DNA from: Phascolarctos cinereus
Lineage: Eukaryota; Chordata; Mammalia; Diprotodontia; Phascolarctidae
NCBI RefSeq assembly: GCF_002099425.1
Contig: NW_018343987.1
Location: 17,717,501-17,781,500 of the forward strand
DNA: 64,000 bases
Direction: 5' to 3'
The notes below the pieces were generated by a model. It saw only the letters and a list, made by a program, of their open reading frames with translations. It had not been told where the DNA came from and ran no database searches. The translations under genes and the position numbers were made by a program. Of this stretch, positions 9,222-20,357 are shown piece by piece (the first letter of the stretch is position 1; each line of letters begins with the position of its first letter).

Positions 9222-11199
9222 GTGAGGACCTTGACCCATAGCCTCCTTCTGCCCTGTGCACCTTCTCCGAGCCCCGAACGAAAAGCGGCCACCGAAGCCC
9301 TGTGCGTGAGCTGGGAGCCCGGGACTTTCTATCGATAAGGATGATGACCCCAGTCTTCCGAAATGAGGAGACCTCTGTCTTCTGTTCTATGCCTCTAGCT
9401 GCGCCTTGGTCCGAGCCTCTTTTCTTTTTATCATGGAATCACCTCCTTTCCTCCTTGCATCCTTTAGCAAAGATCCCCACTCCTTACTCCTCCCCCCACC
9501 CCGCTTTCACCCATATTCCAGGTCCCTTTTCTCATTTTAGCTTACAGCTCCTCTTGCGATCCCCACCTCCCTTCTCCATCCGCTGCTCGGATCAGAGTTC
9601 CAGCTCCGATCCCTATATTCAGGGGTATAAGCTCCTGAGATTGGGGTGGGGGGAGGTGTCATTTTCCTCAAGGACCCCCGTCTCCCATTTGCCTGTGAGA
9701 CTCCATACTCCCTGGGGGTCATCCTTCCAAGAGCACTACTCTTTAATTGCGATCCCCTCGAAGGTTAGCCTGTCTACTAATCTGCTTCTCCGCGGCTCCC
9801 CGCCCTCCTCCCCAGCTAAACAATGCGTTTCCTCCCAAAACTGCTTGAGCTAAAGAGACTTGGCTTTGGTATTTGATCCCGTCTCCATTTCTTCACCTTG
9901 CCCGGGTTGGATGTCTTCTGCAATATGTTATTATTAGCTTCCACCACCTCTCTCCGTCCCCCATACCCCGGGTTCGGTGCAGTACTGAGCTATGTGGTGT
10001 CTCAACTGGGAAGTGGGGTCGGTGGGCTTGGGTATGTTGCTTCGAGTAACCCTGTGGCCGCACCAGCCGAGGTTTGGTGGAGGAGTCAAAGTTGTTTCTT
10101 GGTGTGCAGTTGAGTGTTTAGATGACCCCAGGGCAGAATTAGAGTCAGACCTCTTAATTGAAGGTGGCTTCCACTGCCCTTAACCTTGTCCTCTCCAGTC
10201 TTCAGCCCCTAGCCCCTCTGCTGGAAAAAAAGGTTTTAGTCTAGTGGAGACGCTTCCTCCTGCTGGTCTGGGGAGAGAGGCGCGTGAGTGCCAGGGCTGG
10301 GGGGCAATGTGAGTGTCAAGGCTGATTCTGGAGGACGGGAGGAGAAGCGTTGAGCAAGTTGTAGCTTTTCATTTCGATAAACACAGCTACGGTGCAGCCG
10401 GATCATTTCTGATCTGTCATATTCACCTGGAACCGTTCCAAAGCAAGTGCATTTTAGCCCGACCTGCTTAGCTAGACTACTAGGAGATTGATTATTGAGT
10501 TCTTAGCAGCACCTGCTTTTCAGACTTACAGAACCATCCCGTTGCTTGGGCATTCTAGTTTTAAACGTAGACGTACCAGTCCAGCTTCCTTGGGTACCAG
10601 TCAAGGTAATGATAATTTTAAGAACCATAACTTGCAGTGATAGTTAATAATAGTTCACATTTACGTAGCGTTGTAAGTGCTAGATGTGAGAAGTCATCTC
10701 CTTAAAAAAATCCTTGAAGAATTGTATGAATACCACTAGTTCCTAAGGGAATTATGCAGACAACCCCAGTCCAAATCTTTCTGCCCTTCATAAATCTTCC
10801 CGACCAGGTTCGCATAGGTTGGCGGGAGAGCTCCTTAGTAAAAGCGTGAATTATTTTTCTTTCTTGACTGGTTGCAGAGGTGATCTGTGACCCCTTCTCT
10901 AACCATTGGAATAAAAGGACTGTGATGCAAAGGCACTTGCTAAACTCTTTAAGGACTGGCTGTCTAGATTCCGAGGGACTATAAGGCTGGGATTGTGTGA
11001 CTGCCGTCAAGGACTTTGGCTCACAGTCAAAGAGCATTTCATGAAGATGATGATGTATCTCCTGTAATGTTGGCTCGTCCGTGACGGTGAGGGCTTCTGT
11101 GTGCTTTTTGTTTGGGGGCGCGGGGGGGGGGAGGTGCTAATATGTGATTTGAAAGTCTTGGTCTTCCCAAAAGGAATGCCCCCAGCTTTGATGTAGGGT
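9222..11199. other. Proximal intron 1 of ARHGAP20, essentially repeat-free
   Basis: Intron 1 runs from 9,222 to 26,245 (17.0 kb). Its first 2 kb has moderate CpG, few repeats and many pyrimidine-rich runs, which fits an extended promoter-proximal regulatory zone. Open frames here have no protein-like features. A small MIR trace sits at 10,640-10,690 and a G-run at about 11,117-11,131. Confidence 0.55.
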
Positions 11200-11395
11200 C
11201 AAGAACACAGGAATTGGTGGCAGAGGACCTGAGTTCAGAATCCTAGGTCTATTATCCAACTTCCTGCCCTTGGGCTAATTATTTCATCCTTCTAGACCTC
11301 AGTTTCCTCATCTTTGAAATGAGGGGGTGGGACTTCAAGGTCCAGGACTACTGCCAATGTCCATTCCAGCTCTAAATCCTATGATTATATGAAAT
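11200..11395 (+). repeat. THER/MIR-like SINE, sense
   Basis: Head with …gacctgagttcag…, core …cctcagtttcctcatcttt…aatgagg… and the family's 3' end …tccagctctaaatcctatga…. Confidence 0.75.
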
Positions 11396-11504
11396 AATAA
11401 ACAACAGACTTTCATCAAGTGGGTCCTGGGAACAACTTTGCCAAATGTAGAGTTGGCTAGTCATTTGGTAATTGGGTGTCTCAGTTCAGGAAATAAGATA
11501 ATGA

Positions 11505-11710
11505 GAAATTCTGGCGGCAGCATAGTACTGTGGAGTGAGCACTGTCTGGATGGAGAGAACCAGGATTCAAATACCACCTCTAATGCTAATTACCTGTGTG
11601 ACCTTGGGAAAGGCACACCTGGCTAACTTCCCTGGCTTCCTCACCTATACAATGAGGCAGATGGACAAGATAAGCCCTCAGGTTCCTTCCAGCTGTGTCT
11701 CTACCATCCC
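11505..11710 (+). repeat. THER/MIR-like SINE, sense
   Basis: Same architecture as the copy 100 bp upstream: …gcagcatagtactgtggagt…, …ctgtgtgaccttggg…, …caatgaggcagatggaca… and …ttccttccagctgtgtctct…. Confidence 0.7.
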
Positions 11711-12109
11711 ATATTCGATTTTTTTTCCTTCTGCCATAATGGATTAATGAGTGTTAAGTGTACATGGAACAGACCATTAAAGATCTTTATAATCTGTCAA
11801 ATGAAGGAAGGTCCCCCTTTACCTTCTTCCATATTCTTGCCTTTTTCCTTAAGATAACCCTACCTCCTTTACAAACTTTTAATGGGCTGCTATATCCCAC
11901 AACTCCCACCTCTCTCTTTTTTTTCTAATCCTTATTTAAAAGGAAAAAGGATCATAACAAACTTGCTTGTGTTAAATTTGTTTGTGAAAGAGAACAGTTT
12001 TAATTCAAGTTGGTTGTGTCTGCATAGTTCTAGACTCTTTGACTAATAATGGAAGAATGATCATATGGATATTTGAGTGTTGAAATCTTAGCCATAGGAC
12101 TGGAAGAGG
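11711..12109. other. Intron 1, unassigned
   Basis: AT-rich, nothing recognised. Confidence 0.5.
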
Positions 12110-12300
12110 GATGGTAAAGATAGGTATCATAGAATAATACTGAACTGGGATGCTGGAAGCCTGAGTCCTTTGCCTGCCACTGGCTAACTGTATTACCTTA
12201 GGTAGGTCACTAACCTCTGGACTTGAGTTTCTTCATCTCTAAAATGAAGTTTTTGAATTAGATTATTTCTGAAGTTATAAATTTCAGAGTCTAAATCAAA
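12110..12300 (+). repeat. THER/MIR-like SINE, sense
   Basis: Diverged copy: …tactgaactgggatgctgga…, …cctctggacttgagtttc… and …cttcatctctaaaatgaag…. Confidence 0.6.
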
Positions 12301-12599
12301 TCATCTAGTACAGTCTTCAAAACCTCAGCATGGTCAGTAGATGTGACATTGGGCACTGTTGAGAATAGTGACGTGGGTAGATCTCGGATGAAAAGTCCAA
12401 AGTGTTTTTAGGCAGCGACTGTTGTTGGAATAGTACAGTGCCTGTCACAGTGACAGTAGTAGCACCAGAATTTGAACCCAGTTACTTTGACAACAACCTT
12501 GGCACTTCTACTCAGGGCCATAGAGCCTCACTGAGTTCTAATATGTTTGTTTACAAAAGAAAAGTTCATCTCATTATATTTTAGTTATACCTTATATAA
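12301..12599. other. Intron 1, unassigned
   Basis: No recognised repeat; a small frame near 12,402 has no protein-like features. Confidence 0.5.
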
Positions 12600-13107
12600 T
12601 GATAACAATAGCTAGCATTTATATAGGATGTTAAGGTTTGCAAATCACTTTACATATATGCTTCACGTGCATTACACATGTGTAATACATCATTTTAAGG
12701 CAGCTAGATGGTTTAGTGGGTAGAATGCTGGGCAGGAAGACCTGACTTGAAATCCAGTCCCAGTCACTTGCTAGTTGTGTGACCCCGAGCAAGTCACTTA
12801 ACCTTTGTTTGCCTTAATCCACTAGAGAAAGAAATGGCAAGCCACTCCAGTATCTTTTCAAGAAAACACCATGTCCACGGGGTCACGAAGAGTTGTACAT
12901 AACTGAACAACACAATGCATCTTATTACATGTTATCTAATTTGATCTTCACAACAACCCTGTGAATTAGATGTTATTATTATCCCCATCTTACAGATGAG
13001 AAAACTGAACTTTTCCCAGGGTTGCAAAGTTAGTGTTTGAGGAAGGTTTTGAACTCTGGTCTAACTGACTGCAAGTCCAGTATTCTATCCATTGTACCAC
13101 CTAGCGG
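12600..13107 (-). repeat. MIR-like SINE, antisense, split by a younger SINE
   Basis: The left arm (…aacaatagctagcatttata…aaggtttgcaaatcacttt…) and right arm (…cacaacaaccctgtgaatta…cccatcttacagatgag…cattgtaccacctagc) form one antisense MIR interrupted at about 12,700-12,916. Confidence 0.85.
12700..12916 (+). repeat. tRNA-RTE SINE inserted in a MIR, sense
   Basis: Complete from ggcagctagatggtttagtg to …aactgaacaacacaa. The flanks (…atacatcatttta… and …atgcatcttatta…) look like an imperfect target duplication. Confidence 0.85.
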
Positions 13108-13119
13108 TTATATGTAATA

Positions 13120-13335
13120 CCCAGTGACTTGCAAGGAAACATGAGATTTGGAGTCAGAAGATTTGGGTTTGAATCCCAACTCTGTCACTAGCTTTGTGCA
13201 CTGGGGCTGATGACTTAGTCTATCTGGGCTTCATGGACCTAATCTTGAAAACAACATAAGAATACCTGTAACTACCTGCCTTCCTTGTAGGTTTGTTGTG
13301 AGGAAAATGCTTTGTAAGCGTTAGTTGTTGTTGAG
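13120..13335 (+). repeat. MIR-like SINE, sense
   Basis: Head-core …gagatttggagtcagaagat…, …cactagctttgtg… and 3' part …gtttgttgtgaggaaaatgc…. Confidence 0.7.
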
Positions 13336-13864
13336 AGTACCTAGGGAAGTCCCCAAGTCAGGACTCTGCAGTTATGCTCTGAAATTACATGGAGAAGCCA
13401 ATTAAAACCAGTTCCTTCTGAGAAGGCTTTCTGTTCAACGCCAAAACAATCTGAATCCTGACCTGTCAGTGCTGATTGAAAGCTACTCATTTTTCTTTTC
13501 TTTTTTTTCTTTTTTTTTCCCAAAGGAGGTGGGGGAAGACAGCCAAGCCAAAATGATGCTAAAATAGCTCTAACATTTTGAAAACTGAATAAATCTACTA
13601 GCAGCAAAAGGAGTCTAAATGTAGCAGCTGCAATTGCACCCTTTATTTCTGATTATACTGCCCACGCTTTCCAAATCAAAATATGTCTGGAGGCATGTAC
13701 TGCTGGAACTCCCCTAGATCTAGGTTTGACCTTGTGAGCCACTTTTTTTGCATGGCATGGACAATCTAGGAAGGTTAGAGGAGAATGTGTTATTCACTCA
13801 TGATTCTGAGAAAGGCTATGCTTATGGCTTTGATGGAACTATACCAAAGAATGTAAATAAACCA
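13336..13864. other. Intron 1, unassigned
   Basis: Includes a pyrimidine tract at about 13,490-13,522. No repeat or gene recognised. Confidence 0.5.
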
Positions 13865-14012
13865 CTTAGGCTGCTGTCTCATTGCATGACTATAGACAAA
13901 ATTACTTGCTTCCTCAACTGTAAAATGGAGATAATTATAGCACGTACCTCCCTGGCTGTTGTGAGGACAAATGAGATAATGTAAACATCTAGCACATAGT
14001 AGGTAATTTTGA
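13865..14012 (+). repeat. MIR-like SINE 3' half, sense
   Basis: …cttcctcaactgtaaaatgg… is followed by …gctgttgtgaggacaaatga… and …atctagcacatagtaggt…. Confidence 0.65.
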
Positions 14013-14246
14013 GGACATCTTATATTTATCTTTCCTAGACTGCATAGGTGAACACACTACATTGACCATCATTCTTTACCCTGAAGTTAGTGAGCACTGT
14101 TCTATAGAAGGCTGTCTCTCACAGGGATAATGGAAGACATATTAAACAAGTTGTAGTTTTTGATTTGGATAGTTGGGTTGCAACCAGATCTGTTATTCTA
14201 TTAGAAGGGCAGCTTTATCATCTTCACAGAGTAAGTTTGAATAGCT

Positions 14247-14282
14247 TAAAACTCTCCCAAGACTTTTGGGACACCCTGCATA
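14247..14282. mobile_element. Remnant of a mariner-type inverted repeat
   Basis: The string cccaagacttttgggacacc matches one arm of the MITE at 22,389-22,481. The partner arm is missing. Confidence 0.4.
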
Positions 14283-14499
14283 TATGTACCTAAGTACAGG
14301 AGACTGGCTCTATGTCTGCGTATGTATTTCTATATACTCTCATCTTATGTTTGTATAATCTGGATAGTAAATAAATGTCCATCAATTGATGACATTTAAT
14401 GAGTACTTTGCTGTATTTGAATTTTTTCTGGTGGGGGGCGGGGAGATTGTGTTGCAGAAGACAGGGAAATATATTTTTGCAAGGGTAGAAAATAATTGC

Positions 14500-14715
14500 A
14501 TATGAAAATATATCAAGTCAACTGTAATATAGTTGAAAGTACTAGATTCAGAAGGAGACTTGATTTCCAAACTGATCTGTCACTAATTACTTCTGTGAAT
14601 TTGAGCAAAATACTTCCCTGCCTTGGGGCCCAATTTCCTTATAAAATAAGAGGATTGAGTTGACTAAGAAACCTCTGAGGGCCTTCTAAGTGCTAACATC
14701 TGGTGACTCTGCCTT
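14500..14715 (+). repeat. THER/MIR-like SINE, sense, diverged
   Basis: …ctgatctgtcactaattact…, …ggggcccaatttccttataa… and a final …gccttctaagtgctaacatc… fit the family, weakly. Confidence 0.5.
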
Positions 14716-14834
14716 TAAAAATATATGCAAATGAATGAAAATTAATTTCTTGTAAACAAAGAAGATGAAGGCTGAAGGGGAGACGAGTTGTGAGGTAATC
14801 AGGATGTAAAGTTGCTATGGGAGGGGAAGAGAAT

Positions 14835-15195
14835 AGGCATTTCTGTAACATTTCCTATGTGCCAGGCACTGTGCAAAGTACTTTTTATTTTTTTAATTTT
14901 TTTTCTAAGCAATTGGGGTTAAGTGACTTGCCCAGGGTCACACAGCTAGTAAACCTCAAGTGTTTGGGCTGAGGCCAGATTTGAACTCAGCTCCTCCTGA
15001 CTTCAGGGCTGGTGCTGTATCTGCTGCGCCACCCAGCTGCCCCCAAAGTACTTTTTACAAATATTATATGATTTGATCCTCACAACAACAAAGGTTCAAT
15101 GACTTGCCCAGAGTCACACAAAACTAGAGTAAGTGTTTTGAACTCAGGTCTTCCTAACTCCAGGGCCGGTATTCTATTGCCATCTAAGGAAACAC
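14835..15195 (-). repeat. MIR-like SINE, antisense, split by a WSINE1-like element
   Basis: …tatgtgccaggcactgtgca… up to 14887 continues at 15,044 as …atgatttgatcctcacaaca…gagtcacac…. The split carries a perfect 14-bp target duplication. Confidence 0.85.
14888..15043 (-). repeat. WSINE1-like tRNA SINE with poly(A), antisense
   Basis: On the minus strand it runs ggggcagctgggtggcgcag … gtgtgaccctgggcaagtca … and ends in an A-rich tail. It has a perfect 14-bp target duplication, caaagtacttttta (14874-14887 and 15044-15057). Poly(A) tail and A/T-rich target imply LINE-1 mobilisation. Confidence 0.95.
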
Positions 15196-15254
15196 TCCTC
15201 CCTATAAACAGTAAGAGATCCTAAGGCAGAACTTGCTAATTAAGGTAATTGTAA

Positions 15255-15425
15255 ATCATAGGGGCATGGATCCTGAGGCCATCTAGATCAACTCCTTTAT
15301 TTTACCGATGAGGAAATTGAGTTTTAGAGAATTAAGTGAGTGGCCCTGCTCACTAGTCATACAGAGAGTACATGTCAGAGTTGGGACTCCCACTTATGCT
15401 CTCCCAGGTCTTCTGATTACTTGTT
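15255..15425 (-). repeat. THER/MIR-like SINE, antisense
   Basis: …gatgaggaaattgagtttta…, …gtcagagttgggactcccac… and …ccaggtcttctgatt… are the antisense core and head of the family. Confidence 0.65.
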
Positions 15426-15499
15426 TCTGAGCTCTTGAATACAATCTTATGTTATTGCCATAAATGTTGATTCTTTATTAATTCATTTTACACTGAGCA

Positions 15500-15620
15500 G
15501 CATGGGTGTGCTGGCCTCTGAACCAGGAAGAATGGATAAAAGTCCCACCTGACATGCACTAACTAGCTGGATGACCCTGGGCGAGTCATTTAACTCTAAT
15601 TGCTCTGGGTAATTCTCTAA
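15500..15620 (+). repeat. tRNA-derived SINE head, sense, diverged
   Basis: …agcagcatgggtgtgctggc…, …tgaccctgggcgagtcattt… resemble the common tRNA-derived head; the 3' half is not clear. Confidence 0.5.
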
Positions 15621-15784
15621 GACTGCTATAGATTGCAGAGACTGTGCTAACCTTTTTTGGTAGAAGAAAATTCTTTGACCAGGAGTTCCCAGTTACATTA
15701 AAATGACAGGCCTTATCCCTCACAGTAATGCTGGCTGCCCCCCAATACCTGGAATTTACTCCCTCTGTATCTTTACCTTGTGGA

Positions 15785-15966
15785 ATTACAGGCTTATATA
15801 TTTAAAGCTGGAAGGGATCTTAGAGATGATAAGCCCCTCATTTAACAGATGAGGAAACTGAGGCCTAGAGAGACAAAATGACTTGCCCAAGAGAGTCAAC
15901 AAAATTAAAACTCAGGTCCTATGACTCCAAACCGAGTGTTCTTTTCACTGCTATACCATATTGCCT
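15785..15966 (-). repeat. THER/MIR-like SINE, antisense
   Basis: Well preserved: …agctggaagggatcttagag…, …cagatgaggaaactgaggc…, …actcaggtcctatgactcca… and …cactgctataccat…. Confidence 0.8.
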
Positions 15967-16215
15967 GTCCTTTCTCATCCTTTAAGGCTCTACCAAGGTG
16001 TCAACTTCCCTGAGTTCATCAAGTGAAAATATTCTTTCCTTTCCAAATTTTCCTAGAGTACTTTGCCTGAATCTTTCCTTTGACCTTATGACCTTACTAT
16101 CTCTGCATGCCTCATACATCCCTCAACAAGATTGGAAGGTTCTTGATAGAAAGGATGCCATTACTTTTCATCTTTGTCTCCCTAGCAACTAGCACCCTTT
16201 TTGTTCCTGTTGTGT
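15967..16215 (+). repeat. CR1/L2-clade LINE 3' end, diverged
   Basis: …tctcatcctttaaggctcta…, …agattggaaggttcttgata… and …tgtctccctagcaactagca… follow the order of an L2-type 3' end. Confidence 0.4.
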
Positions 16216-16259
16216 TTCAAGTACATTTCCATCGAATTAGTATATTAGTAGCAAATACT

Positions 16260-16440
16260 TTTGAGAAGGCTGGGTGAAACAGGTCAGCCAGGAGAGACCT
16301 GAGTTCAAATATCGGCTCTGACACTCATTAGTTCTAGTACTTGTTTTACTAGGTTCCTGTGAGGATATAACTAAGTAATGTATGGAAAATGACTTTGTCA
16401 CCTTTAAAATCTTATATAAATGCCAGCTATTATTTTTGGT
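16260..16440 (+). repeat. MIR-like SINE, sense, diverged
   Basis: …gacctgagttcaaatatcgg…, …aggttcctgtgaggatataa… and …aaatgccagctattattttt…. Confidence 0.6.
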
Positions 16441-16955
16441 CTGCTTTTTGTGATTGATTTTTGCCTACCTGAGTGTCTGTCTCATCTGTCTCACACATTT
16501 TAATAAAGCAATTCCATTTGGGGAGGCCGGCTAGCCTGGTTTCCTTCTTGATAATGCCATCTTGTTTGCTGCCAGAGCGCCTTTATGCATTCTCCAGATT
16601 TATCACAGTAGGCTCAAAATGCAGAAACTCATGGGACTGTGTTTGACCATTATATGTGTAGGCACATGGAATCACACGTTTCTGAGAAGTCTGCTGTGGT
16701 GCATGCACATGGGAAATAGCTCTACATTTTTCTGCTCTTGTAGGATCTTTTTTATTGACTCTAGGAAGAAGCTCTTGTTGCCAGGATTGTTATGGCTTTT
16801 AATAAGAGCACAATGGTGATTTATTTATTAGCTCAAGGAAGAGGAAATAATTTATTGTTCTCAAAAGGTTGTGGGTGGTGGAACAGAGAAATTTGTGGGT
16901 TTTTTCCATGGTGACAGTTAAAGGAAGTGTCTGTTATACATTTGTGCAATTAGAC
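16441..16955. other. Intron 1, unassigned
   Basis: A 515-bp stretch without recognisable repeats. A small frame at 16,562-16,819 shows no family features. Confidence 0.5.
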
Positions 16956-16959
16956 AAGT

Positions 16960-17400
16960 CAGTGTGGTATAGCAGGAGAGCACTGATTCTCTAAGTCCTG
17001 GAACCAGGCAGAGAATCTCACCTTGCTACCTGTGTGTCCTTGGCCATCTCAACCTTTCTGGTCCTCAATATGTGTGTCTTCAGAATGGTAGTAGTAATAT
17101 CTGTGCTACTGCTTAAGGGGTGCATTGGATAGAGCACTGGACTTGGAATCAGGAAGATTCATCTTCGTGAGTTCAAATCCAGTCTCTGACACTTAATAGA
17201 TGTGTGTGGCCCATGGCAAGTCACTTAACCCTATTTGCCTCAGTTCTTCATCTGTAAAATGATCTGGAGAAGGCAATGGCAAAGCACTCCAGTTCCTTTG
17301 CCAAGAAAACCCCAAAATGAGGTCATGAAGAGTGGAACACGACTGAATAACAACAAGCTACTGAAATTTCTTACTGAGTTGTTAAGCATTAAATGAAATT
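16960..17400 (+). repeat. MIR-like SINE, sense, split by a SINE
   Basis: The left part (…gtgtggtatagcaggagagc…ggtagtagtaatatctgtgc) resumes after 17,355 as gctactgaaatttcttactg…. Confidence 0.7.
17107..17355 (+). repeat. tRNA-RTE SINE inserted in a MIR, sense
   Basis: Full copy from the head (…gcattggatagagcactgga) to …gactgaataacaacaa. A short gctact duplication flanks it. Confidence 0.88.
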
Positions 17401-17419
17401 CCCTCTCTCCCTGGGGCAG

Positions 17420-17600
17420 AAAGGCTTAGTGGTATAAATATTGAATATGAGGTTAAAGGGCTTATCTTCGGATTCTGGCTCTGCTATTTACTAGCTGTGT
17501 GCTTTAAGTCAAGTCATTTAATTACTCTGTGCCTCGGTTTCCTTATCTCTGAAATAGCAGTGATAATACTGTTCGTGGAGTTGTGAGGCATGGATGAGAT

Positions 17601-17646
<46 letters not shown>

Positions 17647-17670
17647 ATATATCACTTGGTAATTATAAAG
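17420..17670 (+). repeat. MIR-like SINE with an internal (TG)n
   Basis: …cagaaaggcttagtggtata…, …ctagctgtgtgctttaagtc… and …gcctcggtttccttatctct… precede a 40-bp (GT)n at 17,604-17,643. Confidence 0.75.
17604..17643. repeat. (TG)n microsatellite, 40 bp
   Basis: Uninterrupted GT dinucleotide; probably length-polymorphic. Confidence 0.97.
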
Positions 17671-17879
17671 CTTTCTATGAGTGTAAGCGAATAATGACAA
17701 AGTCAGAAGTTCCCCAAGTAAAAAAGCAGTTGTGGGTCAAATACCAAAAATAGCATGTTGTAGTAAATGCATGTTGCAGTGACTTTATGATAAATAATTC
17801 ACTGTATTAGAGCAGCTTATCATCCATATTGTTCCAACAGCTCCCTGTAGTTTGGTTTTAGTGCAAAGTTTCATCTGAA

Positions 17880-18065
17880 GAGTAGCTGACATTCATCTGG
17901 CACTTTGAAGTTCTCAAGGTGCTTTATGTATATCATTACCATATCCCTGGGAGTGTTGTTATTCCTGTTTTACAGATGAGGAAAGCAAGACTCAGGGAGG
18001 TCAAGTGTCTTGTCCATGGCCACAAAACCAGTGACTTGAATCCAGGTCTTCCTGAAAGCTTTAAA
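17880..18065 (-). repeat. MIR-like SINE, antisense
   Basis: …gtagctgacattcatctggc…, …ttttacagatgaggaaagca…, …cttgaatccaggtcttcctg…. Confidence 0.75.
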
Positions 18066-18539
18066 GTTTAGGACTCTCTAGGTGAGCTTAGGGGAGGGGA
18101 AGGTGAGAGAGCTGATATTCAACCCAGGGGAAATGAGATAATTGAATATATCTGTCCAAGCAATAAAGTGAAATCTACTCCTGTATCATGCAATCTCAGA
18201 GTTGTGAGTTGCCTCGCAATCTACCTACCTATCAGCCTCTACCTGCTGTTATGGATTCCCCCACAGGTAGTCAAACTGTTATTTGAAGACCTCCAGGGAG
18301 GAAAACACACTTTTTACCTACTGAGGCACACGATCCTACTTTTAGACAGCTTTGTTAGCCTGTTTTTCTTTTCCTGCACGAAATGTGTCACTGTGCAATT
18401 TCTACCCAGTGGGGTCAAGCCAGACAAATCATATCCCATTTCTAGCTTGGGTAGCTTTGTTCTTAAGGGTCCCTTCCCCTTCAGTTGAAGACTAGGTGAC
18501 TCAGGTTGTACATCAGAGGGGCATCAGATAGCACAAGAG
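18066..18539. other. Intron 1, unassigned
   Basis: No repeat recognised. A 106-codon frame at 18,168-18,488 is hydrophobic but has no recognisable family and is probably spurious. Confidence 0.5.
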
Positions 18540-18840
18540 CATAGATTGAGAGTTGAAAGGGACCAAGGAGACCAATTAGTGCAACCCCACCATTTTATGG
18601 AGACAAAGTGAAGTTCAGAAGGGGATTTCTTTGGTAAAGGAAATTCCTTTACCAAAACTGGGGCTGTCACCTAGATTAATTTTGAGGGACAGCAGTAGCC
18701 TGAAGTGACCTGGAATTTAATTTTGAAGTGTCATTGTGGGTATTTTGTCATAGGATCAGTTTACATAAGGAAACCAAGTCCCAGAGAAGTTGAGTGAACT
18801 GCCCAAGGTTACAGCTTTCAGAAGCAGCATTTGACTTAGG
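18540..18840 (-). repeat. THER/MIR-like SINE fragments, antisense
   Basis: Two diverged pieces (18,545-18,670 and 18,745-18,840), with …gagttgaaagggaccaagga… and …gagtgaactgcccaaggtta…. A perfect short palindrome lies in the first piece. Confidence 0.6.
18630..18656. repeat. 27-bp perfect palindrome
   Basis: The arm tttggtaaaggaa is followed, after one base, by its exact reverse complement ttcctttaccaaa. Confidence 0.95.
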
Positions 18841-18939
18841 TATAATGCTACGTAGGACTGTGAGGAAGTACCATTGGATCAGACAGTGTTAGCTGAATGG
18901 GGTATTTGGGGTTTTTTTGCTGCTGCCATTAATTACCTG

Positions 18940-19255
18940 TGGTCCACTTCCTTTACTTCTCTAGGAGTTAGTTTCCTCATCTGAAAAATGAAGCGATTGT
19001 ACTGCCTGACCTGAGGATCCCTTCCAGCTGAAAGGCTGATGATTTCCTAAGAACCCTGGGAAAAACTTCAGTGTGATCAGCATGCTGGCTTTGGCATCAT
19101 AAGACTGAGTTTTTCCAGTTTTCTTACTTAGTGCCTTTGTGACCTTACGCTCGTCACTGGCCCTTTCTGGACTGCAGTTGGTCATTCCTGAAATGTCAAG
19201 GTTGCACTGGTTGGCCTCTAAGGTCTCTTTCAACCCTCAATCTACCATCTTGTGA
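18940..19255 (+). repeat. Two THER/MIR-like SINE 3' ends, sense
   Basis: Each unit has …gtttcctcatctgaaaaatg…/…ttggtcattcctgaaatgtc… followed by …tcccttccagctga…/…ggtctctttcaaccctc…. Two successive copies are present. Confidence 0.6.
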
Positions 19256-19788
19256 AATTAGTCTCAGGGGTAAATTGTGTACATCCTTCCTCCCTATTCC
19301 ATCCTTCCAATATATGATGAAAGTGAGTCCTGAATTCAGAACCTCTAGGAATCTTTTTCCTGAGAACTTATTGCTTTCCTGACAGATGAAGCCTAGAGCA
19401 AACACCATATATGGTGGCCACTGTGATAGAGCTTTTTAGACTGATTTAGAGTGGGAGAGGTCTTCATTGTTAACTTTATGGTAGACTTGGCTGTATAGTG
19501 TCAGAGTGTAGGGTGTGAAGGCTTAGCTTTTGTGGAATGTTCAGGGGGCCAAAAGGCTGGAATGTGACCTGACAGAAGGAGTAGAGGTTATGGCTCTAGT
19601 CCTGCTACCAGCAATAGTTCTGGTTGGAGGAGAGAGCCCAATCCATTGATAATTTTTGTTTTAGCCTCCTTTAATCCTAGTACAGACAAAGAAAACAAGG
19701 GACCACCCAGCGGCAGAAATAGCCCTGTGTGCCAGTCAGTGGTGCTCTAATCTTGTGATGGCAGAAATCTATCATGTGGCCTAGCCAA
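19256..19788. other. Intron 1, unassigned
   Basis: No recognisable repeat or exon. Confidence 0.5.
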
Positions 19789-19789
19789 G

Positions 19790-20060
19790 GCAAGTGAACA
19801 AGTATTTATTAAGTGCTTACTGCTTTTCAAGCACTTTGCTAAATGGCCAGGGTACAAAAAAAAAAAAAAGCAAAAGCCGGGTGCCTGCTAACATTCTAAA
19901 GGAGAAGACAACATGCATACAGATTATATATAGAGTAAATTGGGAGGTAAATCTCAGAAGGAAAGCATTAGCATGGATGGGGACCCAGAAAGGCCTGTTG
20001 GAGAAGAGGGGATTGGAACTGAGACTTGAAAGAAGACAAGGAAGTCAACCTGTTTCCTGT
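19790..20060 (+). repeat. Ancient mammal-wide repeat, family unassigned
   Basis: …aagtatttattaagtgctta…, …gagaagacaacatgcataca… and …ggaactgagacttgaaagaa… follow the order seen in the longer copy at 33,755-34,335. Confidence 0.55.
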
Positions 20061-20357
20061 CTGGATACATGTAGGGTTCTCAAAAATGGAGCATGAGACC
20101 AGGCTTCAACTTAAATGTTTTCAAAGTCTGCCTAAGTTACCTGCTCTGTGGTCTAGACACACTTTCCTCTTCACTGTTCAGTGGTGCCACAACCCTCTTG
20201 TAATTCAGGAAAGTATCTGCCTTGTCTGTTTCTCTTCTGCCCCTCCAGCTTCTCATCTTTTTGCTTACCAGGCATAGGCAATAGATTAGTCTGTATTATA
20301 TCCAAGTTCAGATATTATTGACTTATTTTATTCCAGTTAGAGCCAATTAAAAGTGTA

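Noticed and set aside
9302-9853. 183-codon open frame downstream of exon 1
   Set aside because: Low-complexity Ser/Pro/Leu reading of pyrimidine-rich intron DNA; it overlaps the intron 1 donor region and has no family features.
18168-18488. Hydrophobic 106-codon frame in intron 1
   Set aside because: No known family, no promoter or splice context; composition alone explains it.
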